Assembly (NCBI RefSeq): GCF_014201875.1
Contig: NZ_JACHFL010000022.1
Span: 1-64,000, forward strand
Source of the DNA: Deinococcus humi
GTDB taxonomy: Bacteria; Deinococcota; Deinococci; Deinococcales; Deinococcaceae
Direction of reading: 5' to 3'
Length of the DNA stretch: 64,000 nt
A program made the translations under genes and the position numbers. Under the pieces are notes generated by a model. That model saw nothing but the letters and a program-made list of their open reading frames with translations, ran no database searches and was not told the DNA's origin. Of this stretch, positions 27,046 to 36,072 are shown piece by piece (the first letter of the stretch is position 1; every line of letters begins with the position of its first letter).

Positions 27046-27239
27046 ACGCCGGCGCGGGTCCGGGCCAGATGGATCGCCGAAGTTCTGCAGCCTGACTGAC
27101 CGACTCCCCCATGCACAGCCCGCCGGACCCACCGCAGGGCGGGGTATACCGCTGGGTCTTTTGGGCCCCGCCCTGCATGCCACGCGTCCAGTCTCCGGAA
27201 GGCGGCGGTGGCGCACAGGGGGAGTGACGACCCGCGCCA

Positions 27240-27309
27240 GGAGTTGCTCGGGTGCTGATCGGGGACCCTCCGTACCTTGACCTCAAGAACGACGAGGTCA
27301 ACGAAGGAG
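27240..27309 (+). repeat. 70-bp upstream repeat, copy A
   Basis: Inverted relative to 23645-23714, with about 65 of 70 identities. It includes ELLGC codons plus a stop (a vestige of the LRV-like gene end), the dyad CTTGACCTCAAG, and runs to the AAGGAGG ribosome site of the secreted-protein gene. Confidence 0.9.
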
Positions 27310-27387
27310 GAACGCATGATCACCGCCCGCCCCGCCGCTGTCCGCCCCCAACCCGGCAGACCTGCCACCCGCAACCGGAGGACCACC

Positions 27388-27756
27388 ATGACCCTGAACC
27401 ATACCCTGCGCCGCCTGCCCGCCACCGTCGCCCTCGTCGCCGCCCTGATCGGTGGGTCCGCCTTCGCCGAGCGTTCTGAGGGCTGGCTGCGCGACGGCGC
27501 CTCGGCCTACTCCGAATGGATCTACCTGGAGCGCGGCGACATGGTGACTGCCGTGGGCGAATGCGACTGGGACTGCTCCGATCTCGATCTGTATCTGCTT
27601 GACGAAGACGGTGACGTGATGGACCGCGACACGGCGGACGACGACATCCCAGTCCTCGCCTTCATGGCCCGCTATGACGGCTGGTACCGCGTGCGCACGC
27701 ACATGGCCGGCTGCGACGGGGTCTGTGTGTACACCACGGACATCGACGCCTACTGA
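27388..27756 (+). CDS. Secreted PPC-like beta protein; twin-leader gene B
   Basis: From ATG 27388 (GGAGG 6 bases upstream) the product is 122 residues with a signal peptide (LPATVALVAALIGGSAFA). The mature domain resembles a pre-peptidase C-terminal (PPC) beta sandwich: YLERGDMVTAVGECDWDCSD, then LDLYLLDEDGDVMDRD, a GWYRVRTHM strand and a Cys pair (GCDGVC). PPC-like domains are usually extracellular accessory or binding modules. ATG 27316, just after AAGGAGGAACGC, would add 24 residues; both starts have good ribosome sites, as in the related gene at 23573. The upstream repeat 27240-27309 links it to that gene. Confidence 0.7.
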   Translation: MTLNHTLRRLPATVALVAALIGGSAFAERSEGWLRDGASAYSEWIYLERGDMVTAVGECDWDCSDLDLYLLDEDGDVMDRDTADDDIPVLAFMARYDGWYRVRTHMAGCDGVCVYTTDIDAY

Positions 27757-27763
27757 GCTCCGC

Positions 27764-27842
27764 GCCCCAGCCCTCAGGGCTGGGGCACCCCCGGAACCTG
27801 CCCGAGTCACGCCGCGCTTTTCAGACAGCGGCAGGTTCTTTT
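27764..27842 (+). terminator. Two hairpins after the PPC-like gene, the second with a T-run
   Basis: GCCCCAGCCC-TCA-GGGCTGGGGC (27764-27786) is a perfect stem without a T-run. A second stem GAACCTGCC/GGCAGGTTC (27794-27802 and 27830-27838) is followed by TTTT. Together they probably terminate the gene. Confidence 0.6.
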
Positions 27843-28248
27843 CGCACATGCACTGTGACGTCGTGCCGCCAACACGCCCGTGTCCTGCGGTGACCTTGCC
27901 CGCCCCCGGCCCCATCGGCGACGTCCACTCGCAAACGTGCCTACGGGCCACCACGACACTTGCGGTGTCCTGTTCTCGCCGAGTCCCCGGACGCTCACAC
28001 CGCTCGATATGGAGGTGAGCGTCCATCAGGCGACGGTCTGTTCGCTTCCGGACGATGGCGCCAGCTCGACACGCGATACGACAGGGCCGTGACCCGATCA
28101 GCCTCACCAACAGGAATGCCTCTTCACGTACATTGAATGTGTCCCTTCTTGCGTTTCCCGGCAGTACGGTGGCCGTCGGAGGCGCGGATGGCTGGCGCGG
28201 CGTTCGTCCACGGCTCGTCTTTGCTGCCCTGCAGCCCAGGAGGACGGA
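27843..28248. other. Intergenic region upstream of the protease gene, 406 bases
   Basis: No ORF with a ribosome site or family likeness is present. The CTTGANNTCAAG dyad of the neighbouring leaders does not recur here. The promoter of the subtilisin-like gene should lie in the right half. Confidence 0.35.
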
Positions 28249-29853
28249 ATGTTCCACCTTCACCGCCTGACGTCGAAGGTCGTACTTGCCTGTTGCCTGA
28301 CGATCGGCCTGACGGCCTGCCCCGGACCTGTCCCGCCGCCCTCCCCGTCGGCCCTGACCGTCGAGCAGTGGGCCTTGACCGAGGCCACGCCCGGTGCAGC
28401 CTTCATCGCCGAGATGAGCCGCGCGCCTCAGGGCACCTTTCAGGCAGAGCTGACCGATGTGGACGGCGAACGTACGCCGCTGACAGTCGACGTGCAGGGC
28501 ACGGCGCTGCAGCTGCGGGTGCCCGTCACAGCCAGCGGTGGCTTCCAACAGCTGCGCCTGACGGGCGAGGGCCAGACGTTCGAGCAGACCGTCACCGTGC
28601 TCGGCTCGCGCGGCTTCGTGGACGACACGCGCGTCCTCGCGCTGGTCCAGGCGGAGACGGCGCGCACCACGTTCGAAGCGGCCCTCGCCGCGCAGGGGCT
28701 CGCCCTCGCGTCAGGCGGCTGGAGGGAACTCGACGGGGACGCCGGGCCCTGTGCCGATAGGCTGGCAGTCGTGGGCACCGGCGGCGCCGGCGTCGGCGAG
28801 ACGCTCGCGAGATTGCGCGCCCTGCCGGGCGTGCGCGTGGCGGACGCCGAGGGACTCTTCAAGGTCGATCCCGCGTCGCTGTGGGACCGTGGACTGATCA
28901 ACGTCCGGTTTTACTACAAGAGGGCGATTGGCAACGGCGACACCACGGGCAGCGGCGTGACGGTCGCGGTGCTCGACACCGGCATCCGTGCCGATGACCC
29001 CGAGTTCCCAGCGTCGGAGGACCCGGCCGATCCCCGGCGCGTGCTTCCAGGGCGGAACTTCGTCAACGTGTCCGCGGCGCCGAACGATGACTTCCGCTTT
29101 TCGTTCTTCGGTCACGGCAACAGCGTCGCGCAGATGATCGCAGGTCTGCAGCGCGGTGTGGCGAGCGGCTCGGAGGTGTTGCCCGTCAAGGTGTGTGACG
29201 AAAGCGGCGTATGCCGCACGTCGCACATTGTCCAGGGCCTGTGCTACGCGATGTCCGCCGCGGCGCCCGGCCGCACGGTGCTCAACCTCAGTTTCGGCGC
29301 AGACGTCCCGAGCGAAATTATGCGCCGCGCCCTGGTCGCCGCAACCGACGCTGACACGCTGATCGCGGCGGCGGTCGGAAACGAGGCTGCCGGGCAGTCG
29401 GAATCCCGCACAGTGTCCAAGCAGCACTTCCCGGCTTCGTATGACCTGCCAGGTGTTCTGGTCGTCGGCGCGCTCGAATCGGTGGATCCGCCATTCGACG
29501 TTTCAGACGGCAACGGAGGCAGCGAAGACCTCTTCGCGGACGTGAGCGGCTGGAAGCGCGCGACGACCAGCCGGAAGGCGGCGGCCCTCGACGTCGTCGC
29601 GCCAGGCGTCATCCGCTTTACCGACGACACGGTCCAGGTGCCGAACGGCACCTCGTTCGCGACCCCACTCGCGGCAGGCGCACTCGCACAGTGGCGCGAG
29701 GCATGTCCCACGGCGTCTCCCACAGCGCTGGTTATACAGATCAAGGCGGACGCGGTCCTGACGAACATCCGTGAAGCGGACCGCAATGCGACCAGCGTCG
29801 GTACGGGCCTGCTGCAGCTGCGGGCCAGCGCCACGCGCTGCCCTGAAATTTGA
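28249..29853 (+). CDS. Subtilisin-like (S8) serine protease lipoprotein
   Basis: The 534-residue protein starts with a lipoprotein signal (IGLTAC, Cys24) followed by a Pro-rich linker, so it is surface anchored. Residues about 35-200 are an N-terminal region including a propeptide-like segment ([13 protein letters not shown]). The S8 catalytic triad is complete: Asp243 in VAVLDTGI, His289 in [14 protein letters not shown] and Ser469 in [12 protein letters not shown], with oxyanion Asn378 in VGNEAAG. It hydrolyses peptide bonds outside the cell. Context with secreted proteins and a SARP-like regulator suggests it may process them, which is inference. IS debris begins 55 bases downstream. Confidence 0.9.
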   Translation: MFHLHRLTSKVVLACCLTIGLTACPGPVPPPSPSALTVEQWALTEATPGAAFIAEMSRAPQGTFQAELTDVDGERTPLTVDVQGTALQLRVPVTASGGFQQLRLTGEGQTFEQTVTVLGSRGFVDDTRVLALVQAETARTTFEAALAAQGLALASGGWRELDGDAGPCADRLAVVGTGGAGVGETLARLRALPGVRVADAEGLFKVDPASLWDRGLINVRFYYKRAIGNGDTTGSGVTVAVLDTGIRADDPEFPASEDPADPRRVLPGRNFVNVSAAPNDDFRFSFFGHGNSVAQMIAGLQRGVASGSEVLPVKVCDESGVCRTSHIVQGLCYAMSAAAPGRTVLNLSFGADVPSEIMRRALVAATDADTLIAAAVGNEAAGQSESRTVSKQHFPASYDLPGVLVVGALESVDPPFDVSDGNGGSEDLFADVSGWKRATTSRKAAALDVVAPGVIRFTDDTVQVPNGTSFATPLAAGALAQWREACPTASPTALVIQIKADAVLTNIREADRNATSVGTGLLQLRASATRCPEI

Positions 29854-29908
29854 ACGTTGCACACAGGGGACGCCAGGGCGCTGTCGGCATGGATCAAGAG
29901 GGTGGGTG

Positions 29909-30190
29909 ATGCGGCGAAGCTACCCGAGCGAGGGCGATGACGACACGTCTCTCTTCCTGTTGCCCTCTCTCCTGCTCAGCCCAGAGGCAGCGATCCAACG
30001 GAGATACGCCATCCGGGAGACGCTGAACGCCTTACTCTGGGTCACTCGCACGGGGGCACAGTGGGCTTCCCTACCTCACGACTTTCCTCCCGCTGAGACG
30101 GTGCGCCAACAGGCGCAACGCTGGCTTCAGGCGGGTTGCTTTGAGAATGCCGCTCATGACCCCAGACGGTTGTGTTGCCTGAACCAGTTC
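29909..30190 (+). pseudogene. IS5-type transposase, N-terminal fragment
   Basis: [12 protein letters not shown], then [20 protein letters not shown] and LPHDFPP match the N-terminal DUF4096 region of IS5-family transposases (family: RRSYPSDLSDEEW...[23 protein letters not shown]). The match fades near 30165, where IS6-type sequence begins, so the gene was cut by the later insertion. The catalytic DDE core is absent. Confidence 0.75.
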
Positions 30191-30927
30191 AGGGGAGGCT
30201 GACCGTCCGTGAGCGATGCCAAACCCCACCGCCATCGCTTTTCAATGCTGATCATTCAGCACGCCGCCAAAGCTGTCTCACCGCTTTTCCCCCTCAGTGA
30301 CCGTGAGGTGCAGATATGGCTCTACCATCACAGCCCAGCAGGTCAGCCACGAAACGCTGCGCGAGTGGTGCATCAAATTCGGCCCTCTGTTCGCTGAGGA
30401 CCTTCGTCAGCGAGAGGGAAAGCCGGGGTTCCCGCTGGCTTCTGGACGAGGTCTGCACAACGGTGGATGGCGTCCGACACTGGTGAGGGCGAGCCGTGGA
30501 CGAGCACGGCTTCGTGCTCGATAGCCTCCTCCAGAGCCCTCGTGATACCGAGGCGGCGAGAACCTTCCTGACTGGGTTGCTCGGCAAATACGATGTCCCA
30601 GAAACGATCTCCACTGATCAGCTGCGGAGTGATGGGGCCGCGATCCGGAAGATCCTGAGCCTCATTAGCGTCGATCACCAACAGGTGATTTCCACTGCAC
30701 GCTGCAATCACGTCACCTTGCGAGAACACCAGTCTACGCGACGACAAGAACGATCTCAACATGGGTTGAAACGGCGCAAACGTGCTCAAGAATTCCTGAG
30801 CCTGCACGCCCGAGTCACCAACTTTCATCACCATTTCCGAACCAGTGTGTCTGCACCACTCAGACGAAACGATCAGAAACAAGTGTTTCAGACGTGGTCA
30901 ACGATGACTGTAGAGGTGGCCTGAACC
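30188..30927 (+). mobile_element. IS6-family element remnant (copy 2)
   Basis: The left end is degraded (CCAGTTCAGG near 30188); a transposase remnant follows. The C-terminal two-thirds (from DEHGFVLDSLLQSPRDTEAA to WSTMTVEVA, 30496-30924) is in one frame, with the second Asp (STDQLRSDGAA) and the Glu region (REHQSTRRQER). Upstream, the segment WLLDEVCTTVDGV is followed by an in-frame TGA, and the N-terminus is in other frames. Its protein is only moderately similar to copy 1, so it is a different IS of the same group. The right end CTGAACC abuts the start of copy 3. Confidence 0.75.
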
Positions 30928-31020
30928 GGTTCTGGCAAGTTAAGCGCGATAGGCTGACTGTCCGTGACGGATCGTAAGCCTTACCGCCACCGCCCTCCCG
31001 CTTAGCATCATTCAGTACGC
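30928..31020 (+). mobile_element. IS6-family left-end fragment (copy 3)
   Basis: GGTTCTGGCAAGTT at 30928-30941 matches the copy 1 terminus (GGTTGTGGCAAGTT). The following bases, through the transposase start-like GGCTGACTGTCCGTGACGG and on to ATTCAGTACGCC, repeat the left part of copy 2 imperfectly over about 70 bp. Beyond 31020 the resemblance stops, so only the first 90 bases of this copy remain. Confidence 0.7.
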
Positions 31021-31148
31021 CCTTTGGCCCTGATGCGGGAGGATGGACCACACGAGCGGGATCACCGCGCCCCCGAGGAGGGCGCCCAGGACCAGGATGT
31101 TCGGTGGCGTCTGACCGTAATGCCAAGTCGTGCGGTCCATGATCAAGG

Positions 31149-31433
31149 TTAGCTTGCTGTCGGGGAGTAGGGAAGCAGGACTTCTGTGACGTGCTGCGGG
31201 GTCAGTTGAGCGTCGTGGAAGACCCGCACCGTGGCCCGGGTCTTCGATTCGTGGGTGCCGTCTCGAGGGAGATGGAGCGCGATCTTGCGGTGCAGGGTAG
31301 ACTTGGCCTGGAGCAGCGCCAGCCGCACTTTGGCCAGCCGCCTGAGGGAATCCTGGCGGCGGTGAGGCGGGTGGGCTTTGAGGAGGGCGGCCAGCGTGTC
31401 AGCATGCAGTCGGACAGGATTGGGGATCGTCAT
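31149..31433 (-). CDS. Small basic hypothetical protein
   Basis: The 94-residue frame encodes a basic, helical, soluble protein (HPPHRRQDSLRRLAKVRLALLQAKSTLHRKIALHL) with no recognised family. The start ATG 31433 lacks a good ribosome site. It lies between IS6 debris and the diguanylate cyclase gene on the opposite strand, so it may itself be a leftover of mobile DNA. Moderate doubt that it is expressed. Confidence 0.4.
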   Translation of the reverse strand: MTIPNPVRLHADTLAALLKAHPPHRRQDSLRRLAKVRLALLQAKSTLHRKIALHLPRDGTHESKTRATVRVFHDAQLTPQHVTEVLLPYSPTAS

Positions 31434-31552
31434 AGACCCAGGTACTGTCCTTCGTCACGCTGAACCGCGTTCAGAACGCCATTTGCCGCAAAGTGTCAGG
31501 TGCTGAGGATTGGGTCAACTTCTACTCGCGGTCACCTCATTAAGCCTTTCCA

Positions 31553-32668
31553 GTGACGTCCAGAGAAGGCCACACCCGTAACAATAGTTCCGTGGCGTTC
31601 TGGCAAACACTCAATAACCTCTTGCTCAACTTTGCTCTCCTCGTGACGGGCGTGTTCCTCCTGAGTCTCACGTCCACGCTGCGCGCCAACCGCAACGCCC
31701 TGTTCCGACTGCTTGTGCGCTATCTGGGGGCCGTGAGCGTGGCCTTTTTGCTGCTGCTCAACACCGTCCAAGTGGCCCCCGGCCTGCTGCTTGACCTCCG
31801 GGCCGTCATCGTCGCTCTTGCGGCGCAGCGTCACGGCTTCCTCGCCGGCCTATTGGTGGCCATCCCGGTGGCCCTCTACCGCCTCTTGTTGGCCGGCGCC
31901 GGCGCCGGCCCTTCTGTTCTGGGCCTGCTGCTGATCACCGCACTGTTCAGCTGGAGAACGGGACTCTTCCGAACCAAACCCAACGTCGAACTGCTGCCGT
32001 GGTGGCGCCCCCTCGTACTCTTTGGGTTGACCAGCCTGACAACATTCCTTGGGTTCACCCTCGCGGGAAAGTCATTGTTGGAAGCTCTTCCGGTCTATCT
32101 GGCCATGACCTGCCTCAGCGTCCTTGGCCTGCTGACTGCACAGGCCGTTGATCAAACCCGGCTCCGAGCGCTGGCCCGTACCGAACACTTAGAGCAACTC
32201 GTCTACCTGGACCCCCTAACGGGTGCCTTTAACCGGCGCCGCTTCGACGATGACCTGGGTCATCCCGAGCCGCCCGCTTTTCTCCTGCTGCTGGACCTAG
32301 ATCATTTCAAACGGGTTAACGACACTTACGGGCATGAGGCGGGCGACCAGGTTTTGGCGGCGACGGTCCAAGTCCTGCAGGAGACGGTGCGTCTGACGGA
32401 CAGCGTCTACCGACTGGGCGGGGAGGAATTTGCCGTGCTGCTGTCGCCCTGCGCGCCGGACGCCGCCTTCCGGATGAGCGAGCGCGTCCGGCATGCTGTG
32501 GCGCGGGACGTCGCGCCACGCGCTGGTCTGAGCGGCGAGCAGGTGACAGTTTCTGGTGGACTGATTCCTGTCGCTGGGCTCAAGCGCGATATTCTCCGGG
32601 CCGCTGACGATTTGCTCTATTCTGCCAAGAGGGCGGGGCGCAACTGTATCCTGGTGCCGCAGCCCTAA
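31553..32668 (+). CDS. Membrane-bound diguanylate cyclase (GGDEF)
   Basis: The N-terminal 200 residues hold about six membrane helices in the manner of 5TMR-LYT sensors. A short linker leads to a GGDEF domain starting at LVYLDPLTGAFNRRRF. The active site is GGEEF (residues 289-293), and the inhibitory I-site RLTD (280-283) lies exactly five residues before it, so c-di-GMP synthesis with product inhibition is expected. The substrate-binding N and D (LLLDLDHFKRVNDTYGHEAGD) are intact. The GTG start 31553 is uncertain; GTG 31592 is an alternative. Confidence 0.9.
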   Translation: MTSREGHTRNNSSVAFWQTLNNLLLNFALLVTGVFLLSLTSTLRANRNALFRLLVRYLGAVSVAFLLLLNTVQVAPGLLLDLRAVIVALAAQRHGFLAGLLVAIPVALYRLLLAGAGAGPSVLGLLLITALFSWRTGLFRTKPNVELLPWWRPLVLFGLTSLTTFLGFTLAGKSLLEALPVYLAMTCLSVLGLLTAQAVDQTRLRALARTEHLEQLVYLDPLTGAFNRRRFDDDLGHPEPPAFLLLLDLDHFKRVNDTYGHEAGDQVLAATVQVLQETVRLTDSVYRLGGEEFAVLLSPCAPDAAFRMSERVRHAVARDVAPRAGLSGEQVTVSGGLIPVAGLKRDILRAADDLLYSAKRAGRNCILVPQP

Positions 32669-33078
32669 GGGATCCCAGTTTCTCTGGCCTTTACTGGACG
32701 GGCGAGGCAAAGCGCCCGGTCCTGTTGAACGAAAGGTTCTGTTCTCCTCGTGCTCGACGTGTCCCTGCCCGCGTCCCCACGCCCCGGCTGTTCGGTCTGC
32801 AGACCACGTTCCAGGCCTGGGCCTTGACCGAGCTCCACCAGGGCTTGATCGGCACACGCTTGGAGCCGGAGGTTTAGCGTGCACACCGAACAGACCCGCA
32901 GGATGGCCAACAAGAGCGGCAACACTGAATCTGGACGCCTCCTGATGTCAAACGTTTCACAGAAGCGTGTGAGGCTGCCTTCTGCCCCTCTTGCTTCAGT
33001 GCGCCGGGTGTTGCTCATTCCTCCAGCAATGGAAGCTCCGTCTCTTATGGCGTCCATGAGCCACGTACGCTATGGTTC
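32669..33078. other. Intergenic region, 410 bases
   Basis: A plus-strand segment ending at about 32877 reads like the tail of a gene (TPRLFGLQTTFQAWALTELH), without a start. It may be a relic. No dyad, terminator or RNA gene stands out. Confidence 0.3.
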
Positions 33079-36072
33079 ATGCTGTTTGATCCGGCCCACA
33101 TCTCAGAGTCATCTGTAGGTCTAGAAGACCTCCTCAACACGCTGCCCTCGATGACCTGGTGCGCCGACGCCCATGGCTTGACCACCTTCGTAAACCGTGA
33201 CCTGCTCGCGTTCACGGGCCGCTCCCCCGAGGCCTTCCTCCAGCAACGCTTCGCCGTGGCCGTGCACCCTGAGGACCGGGACGGGTTCCAAAAGTGCTGG
33301 GAGCAATCCTGGATGGACGTCATGCCGTTTCACTGCGAGTTCCGTCTGGAGCACCACGACGGGACGTACCGCTGGATCCGTTCCGAGGCCAGGTCACTGC
33401 ACGCCAAGACGGGCGAGGTGATGGGCTGGATCGGCAGCTGCACCCAGATCGACGACCTGAAGATCGCCCAGCAGCAAGCGAACCACCACCTGCAGCGCTT
33501 GGAGCGGAACGAGGAGCGGTTCCGCGCCCTCGTCCAGGCCACCCATCAGACGGTCTGGTCCGCCGTGCCGTACGGAGCGCCGCAAGTCGACAGCCAGGGG
33601 TGGCCTGGGCTGTTGGGCCAGCACCCCGGACTCGGGCCGGACGCCTGGTTGGACCTGGTTCACCCGGAGGACGTCCTGGCAACGGCGCAGGCGGTTGAAC
33701 AGGCCAACACCCAGCGCACCCCTTATGTGGTCGAACACCGCCTGCGTCAGCCTGACGGCAGCTACCGCCTGATGCTGGGCCGGGCCTTCCCTCTGCAGGA
33801 TGCCGACGGACGCATCACCGAGTGGATCGGCATGCATACCGACATCACCGAGGACAGGCGAAGGGAGCAGGTGCTGCGCGACAGTGAGCAGCGCTACCGC
33901 GCCCTGTTCGAGGCCATGCCCAACATCGTCTGGATGTCCTCGCGCGAAGGTCAGGTTCAGCGCTTCAACGAACACTGGCACCGGTTCACCGGCCTGCCCA
34001 CCGAACCGCATGGCCTCTCATGGTTGGACGCGGTTCACCCGGAGGACCGGCCCGCTGCTGTTCAGGCCCGCACCGAAGGGCTCCGCACCGGGCAGGCGTA
34101 TGAACTTGAGGTGCGGTTGCGCCGTCATGATGGGGTTTACCGCTGGCACGCCTGTCAGATTGCCCCCTTCTCTTCCGGAGTGGCGAGCGACGAGAGCGGC
34201 TGGCTGGGGTATGCCGTGCACATCCACGAGCGGAAGCTGGCCGAACTGTCCATTCAGCGCAGCGAAGCCCGGTTCCGGTCGCTGGTCACTGCCAGTTCCC
34301 AGGTCGTCTGGATCACGACGCCAGAGGGGCTGGCCAGCTCCTCCCAGCCCGCCTGGGAGGAGCTGACGGGACAGGATTGCGAGGCGTCGCGCGGCCAGGG
34401 CTGGACGGAGGCCATTCATCCGGATGACCGCGCAGAGGTCATCCAGGCCTGGAATGAAGCGCTTCGAACCCGAACCACCTATCAGTTGAAGCATCGCCTG
34501 CGCACCCCTGAGGGCACGTACCGTTGGTATCTGGCCCGCGCCGTCCCTGTCTGGGAGCCGGAGGGCCTGGTGCGCGAGTGGGTCGGCATTCACGCGGACA
34601 TTCACGAGCAAAAACTTGGTGAATTCAGCCGTCTGCGTCTGGAACGGCTGGTGAACGAGAGCGATGACCTGATCGGCCTGATGGATCTGGGCGGCCAGTT
34701 CGAGTACCTCAATCCAGTGGGGCTCCGGCTGCTCGAGCGTGAGGAGGGCTCCAGCTGGACTTGGGAAGACATCACTGTTCCAGCAGCGCAACATCAGTTG
34801 CGCACACAGATCTACCCCGCCCTGCTGTCCACGGGCCATTGGCTCGGGGATCTGGATCTTCAGCATGAGGGCACTGGGCAACGGCTTCCGGTGAATGCCA
34901 GTCTGATGCTGATCAACGACCCCACCACCGGTCAGCCAGTCAATATTGCGATCACCGCGCGGGACATCCGCGAGCGGCAACGGGACCGGGCCCGGCTCGC
35001 CCGCCTCGTGGAAGCGAGCAGCGATTATATCGGGATCGCCAACCGCGAGCACCGCATCATGTATGTGAACCGGGCCGGGCGCGCACTGGTGGGTCTGGGT
35101 GAGCACGATCCACTGGGTGAGATCTTCACCGTCGTGCACGAGAGCGACCGCGAGCGGTTTGAAACGCAGATCCTGCCCGAAGTCGACCGGAACGGCTGTT
35201 GGCAGGGTGACCTCAAACTGCGCCATACCGTTACGGGGGAAGCCATTCCCGTGTGGCGCACCATCTTTACCCTCACCGACCCGAGTACCGGCCTGATGGA
35301 TGGCTACGGAACGATCACGCGGGACATGCGCGACCGCCTGGCGGTGGAGCGGGACTTGCAACGGTCCAACACCGAATTGCAGCGCAGTCTGGCTGAGCTG
35401 GAGCAGTTCGCCTACGTGGCCAGTCATGACCTGCAGGAGCCCCTGCGGACAGTCACCAGCTTCTCGGAACTCCTGGTCAACCGTTACGCCGACCAATTCG
35501 ACGAGCGTGGCCACCTGTATGCCCGCCTGATCACTGAGGCGACCACCCGCCTGGGGACTTTGTTGCAAGACCTGCAGACGTATGCCCGGGTTGCCAGTGC
35601 AAGGAATGAAGCTGAACCGGTAGACACTCAGCTGGTCCTTGCCCAAGTGTTTCAGACTCTAGAGATGGAAGTGCAGGGGACACGGGCGCAGCTTCACGCT
35701 GGAGCGCTGCCGACGGTCACCGGTCACGCCGCGCAACTCCGGCAGGTCTTTGTGAACTTGATTGGCAACGCACTCAAGTTCAGAGCGCCGGACCGCGCCC
35801 CCTTCATTCAGGTGGATGCGGTTCGGGAAGAAGAGGCCTGGCGCTTCTCGGTGTCGGACAACGGTCTGGGCATTGCCCCGGAGTTTCACGAACGGATTTT
35901 TACGATCTTCCAGCGCCTGCACACCCGGGAAAAGTACGAGGGCAACGGAATCGGTCTCTCGGTGGCGCGCAAAATCGTGGAGCGTCAGGGGGGGCGCCTG
36001 TGGCTGGAGAGTACACCCGGGAGCGGCACGACCTTCTTCTTCACCTGGCCTGTGAAGGGACGTCCAGTATGA
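33079..36072 (+). CDS. Six-PAS sensor histidine kinase
   Basis: The 997-residue protein is soluble and consists of six PAS domains (about 15-130, 148-262, 268-392, 396-515, 520-640, 645-765). Many show the PAS core W..HP(E/D)DR and the PAC ending EW(I/V)GIH.DI(T/H)E. A coiled linker leads to HisKA with His783 in VASHDLQEPLRT and a complete HATPase: NLIGNALKF, DNGLGIAP and GNGIGLSVA. The PAS series probably senses small ligands or redox. Its stop overlaps the start of a response regulator (ATGA), and a second response regulator follows, so it forms a multistep relay. Confidence 0.9.
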   Translation: MLFDPAHISESSVGLEDLLNTLPSMTWCADAHGLTTFVNRDLLAFTGRSPEAFLQQRFAVAVHPEDRDGFQKCWEQSWMDVMPFHCEFRLEHHDGTYRWIRSEARSLHAKTGEVMGWIGSCTQIDDLKIAQQQANHHLQRLERNEERFRALVQATHQTVWSAVPYGAPQVDSQGWPGLLGQHPGLGPDAWLDLVHPEDVLATAQAVEQANTQRTPYVVEHRLRQPDGSYRLMLGRAFPLQDADGRITEWIGMHTDITEDRRREQVLRDSEQRYRALFEAMPNIVWMSSREGQVQRFNEHWHRFTGLPTEPHGLSWLDAVHPEDRPAAVQARTEGLRTGQAYELEVRLRRHDGVYRWHACQIAPFSSGVASDESGWLGYAVHIHERKLAELSIQRSEARFRSLVTASSQVVWITTPEGLASSSQPAWEELTGQDCEASRGQGWTEAIHPDDRAEVIQAWNEALRTRTTYQLKHRLRTPEGTYRWYLARAVPVWEPEGLVREWVGIHADIHEQKLGEFSRLRLERLVNESDDLIGLMDLGGQFEYLNPVGLRLLEREEGSSWTWEDITVPAAQHQLRTQIYPALLSTGHWLGDLDLQHEGTGQRLPVNASLMLINDPTTGQPVNIAITARDIRERQRDRARLARLVEASSDYIGIANREHRIMYVNRAGRALVGLGEHDPLGEIFTVVHESDRERFETQILPEVDRNGCWQGDLKLRHTVTGEAIPVWRTIFTLTDPSTGLMDGYGTITRDMRDRLAVERDLQRSNTELQRSLAELEQFAYVASHDLQEPLRTVTSFSELLVNRYADQFDERGHLYARLITEATTRLGTLLQDLQTYARVASARNEAEPVDTQLVLAQVFQTLEMEVQGTRAQLHAGALPTVTGHAAQLRQVFVNLIGNALKFRAPDRAPFIQVDAVREEEAWRFSVSDNGLGIAPEFHERIFTIFQRLHTREKYEGNGIGLSVARKIVERQGGRLWLESTPGSGTTFFFTWPVKGRPV

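Noticed and set aside
24466..27216. 916-codon minus-strand frame opposite the SARP-like gene
   Set aside because: Antisense shadow of a GC-rich gene; the sense strand shows Walker motifs and TPRs.
34018..35646. 542-codon minus-strand frame opposite the six-PAS kinase
   Set aside because: No domain likeness; the sense strand is a clear kinase.
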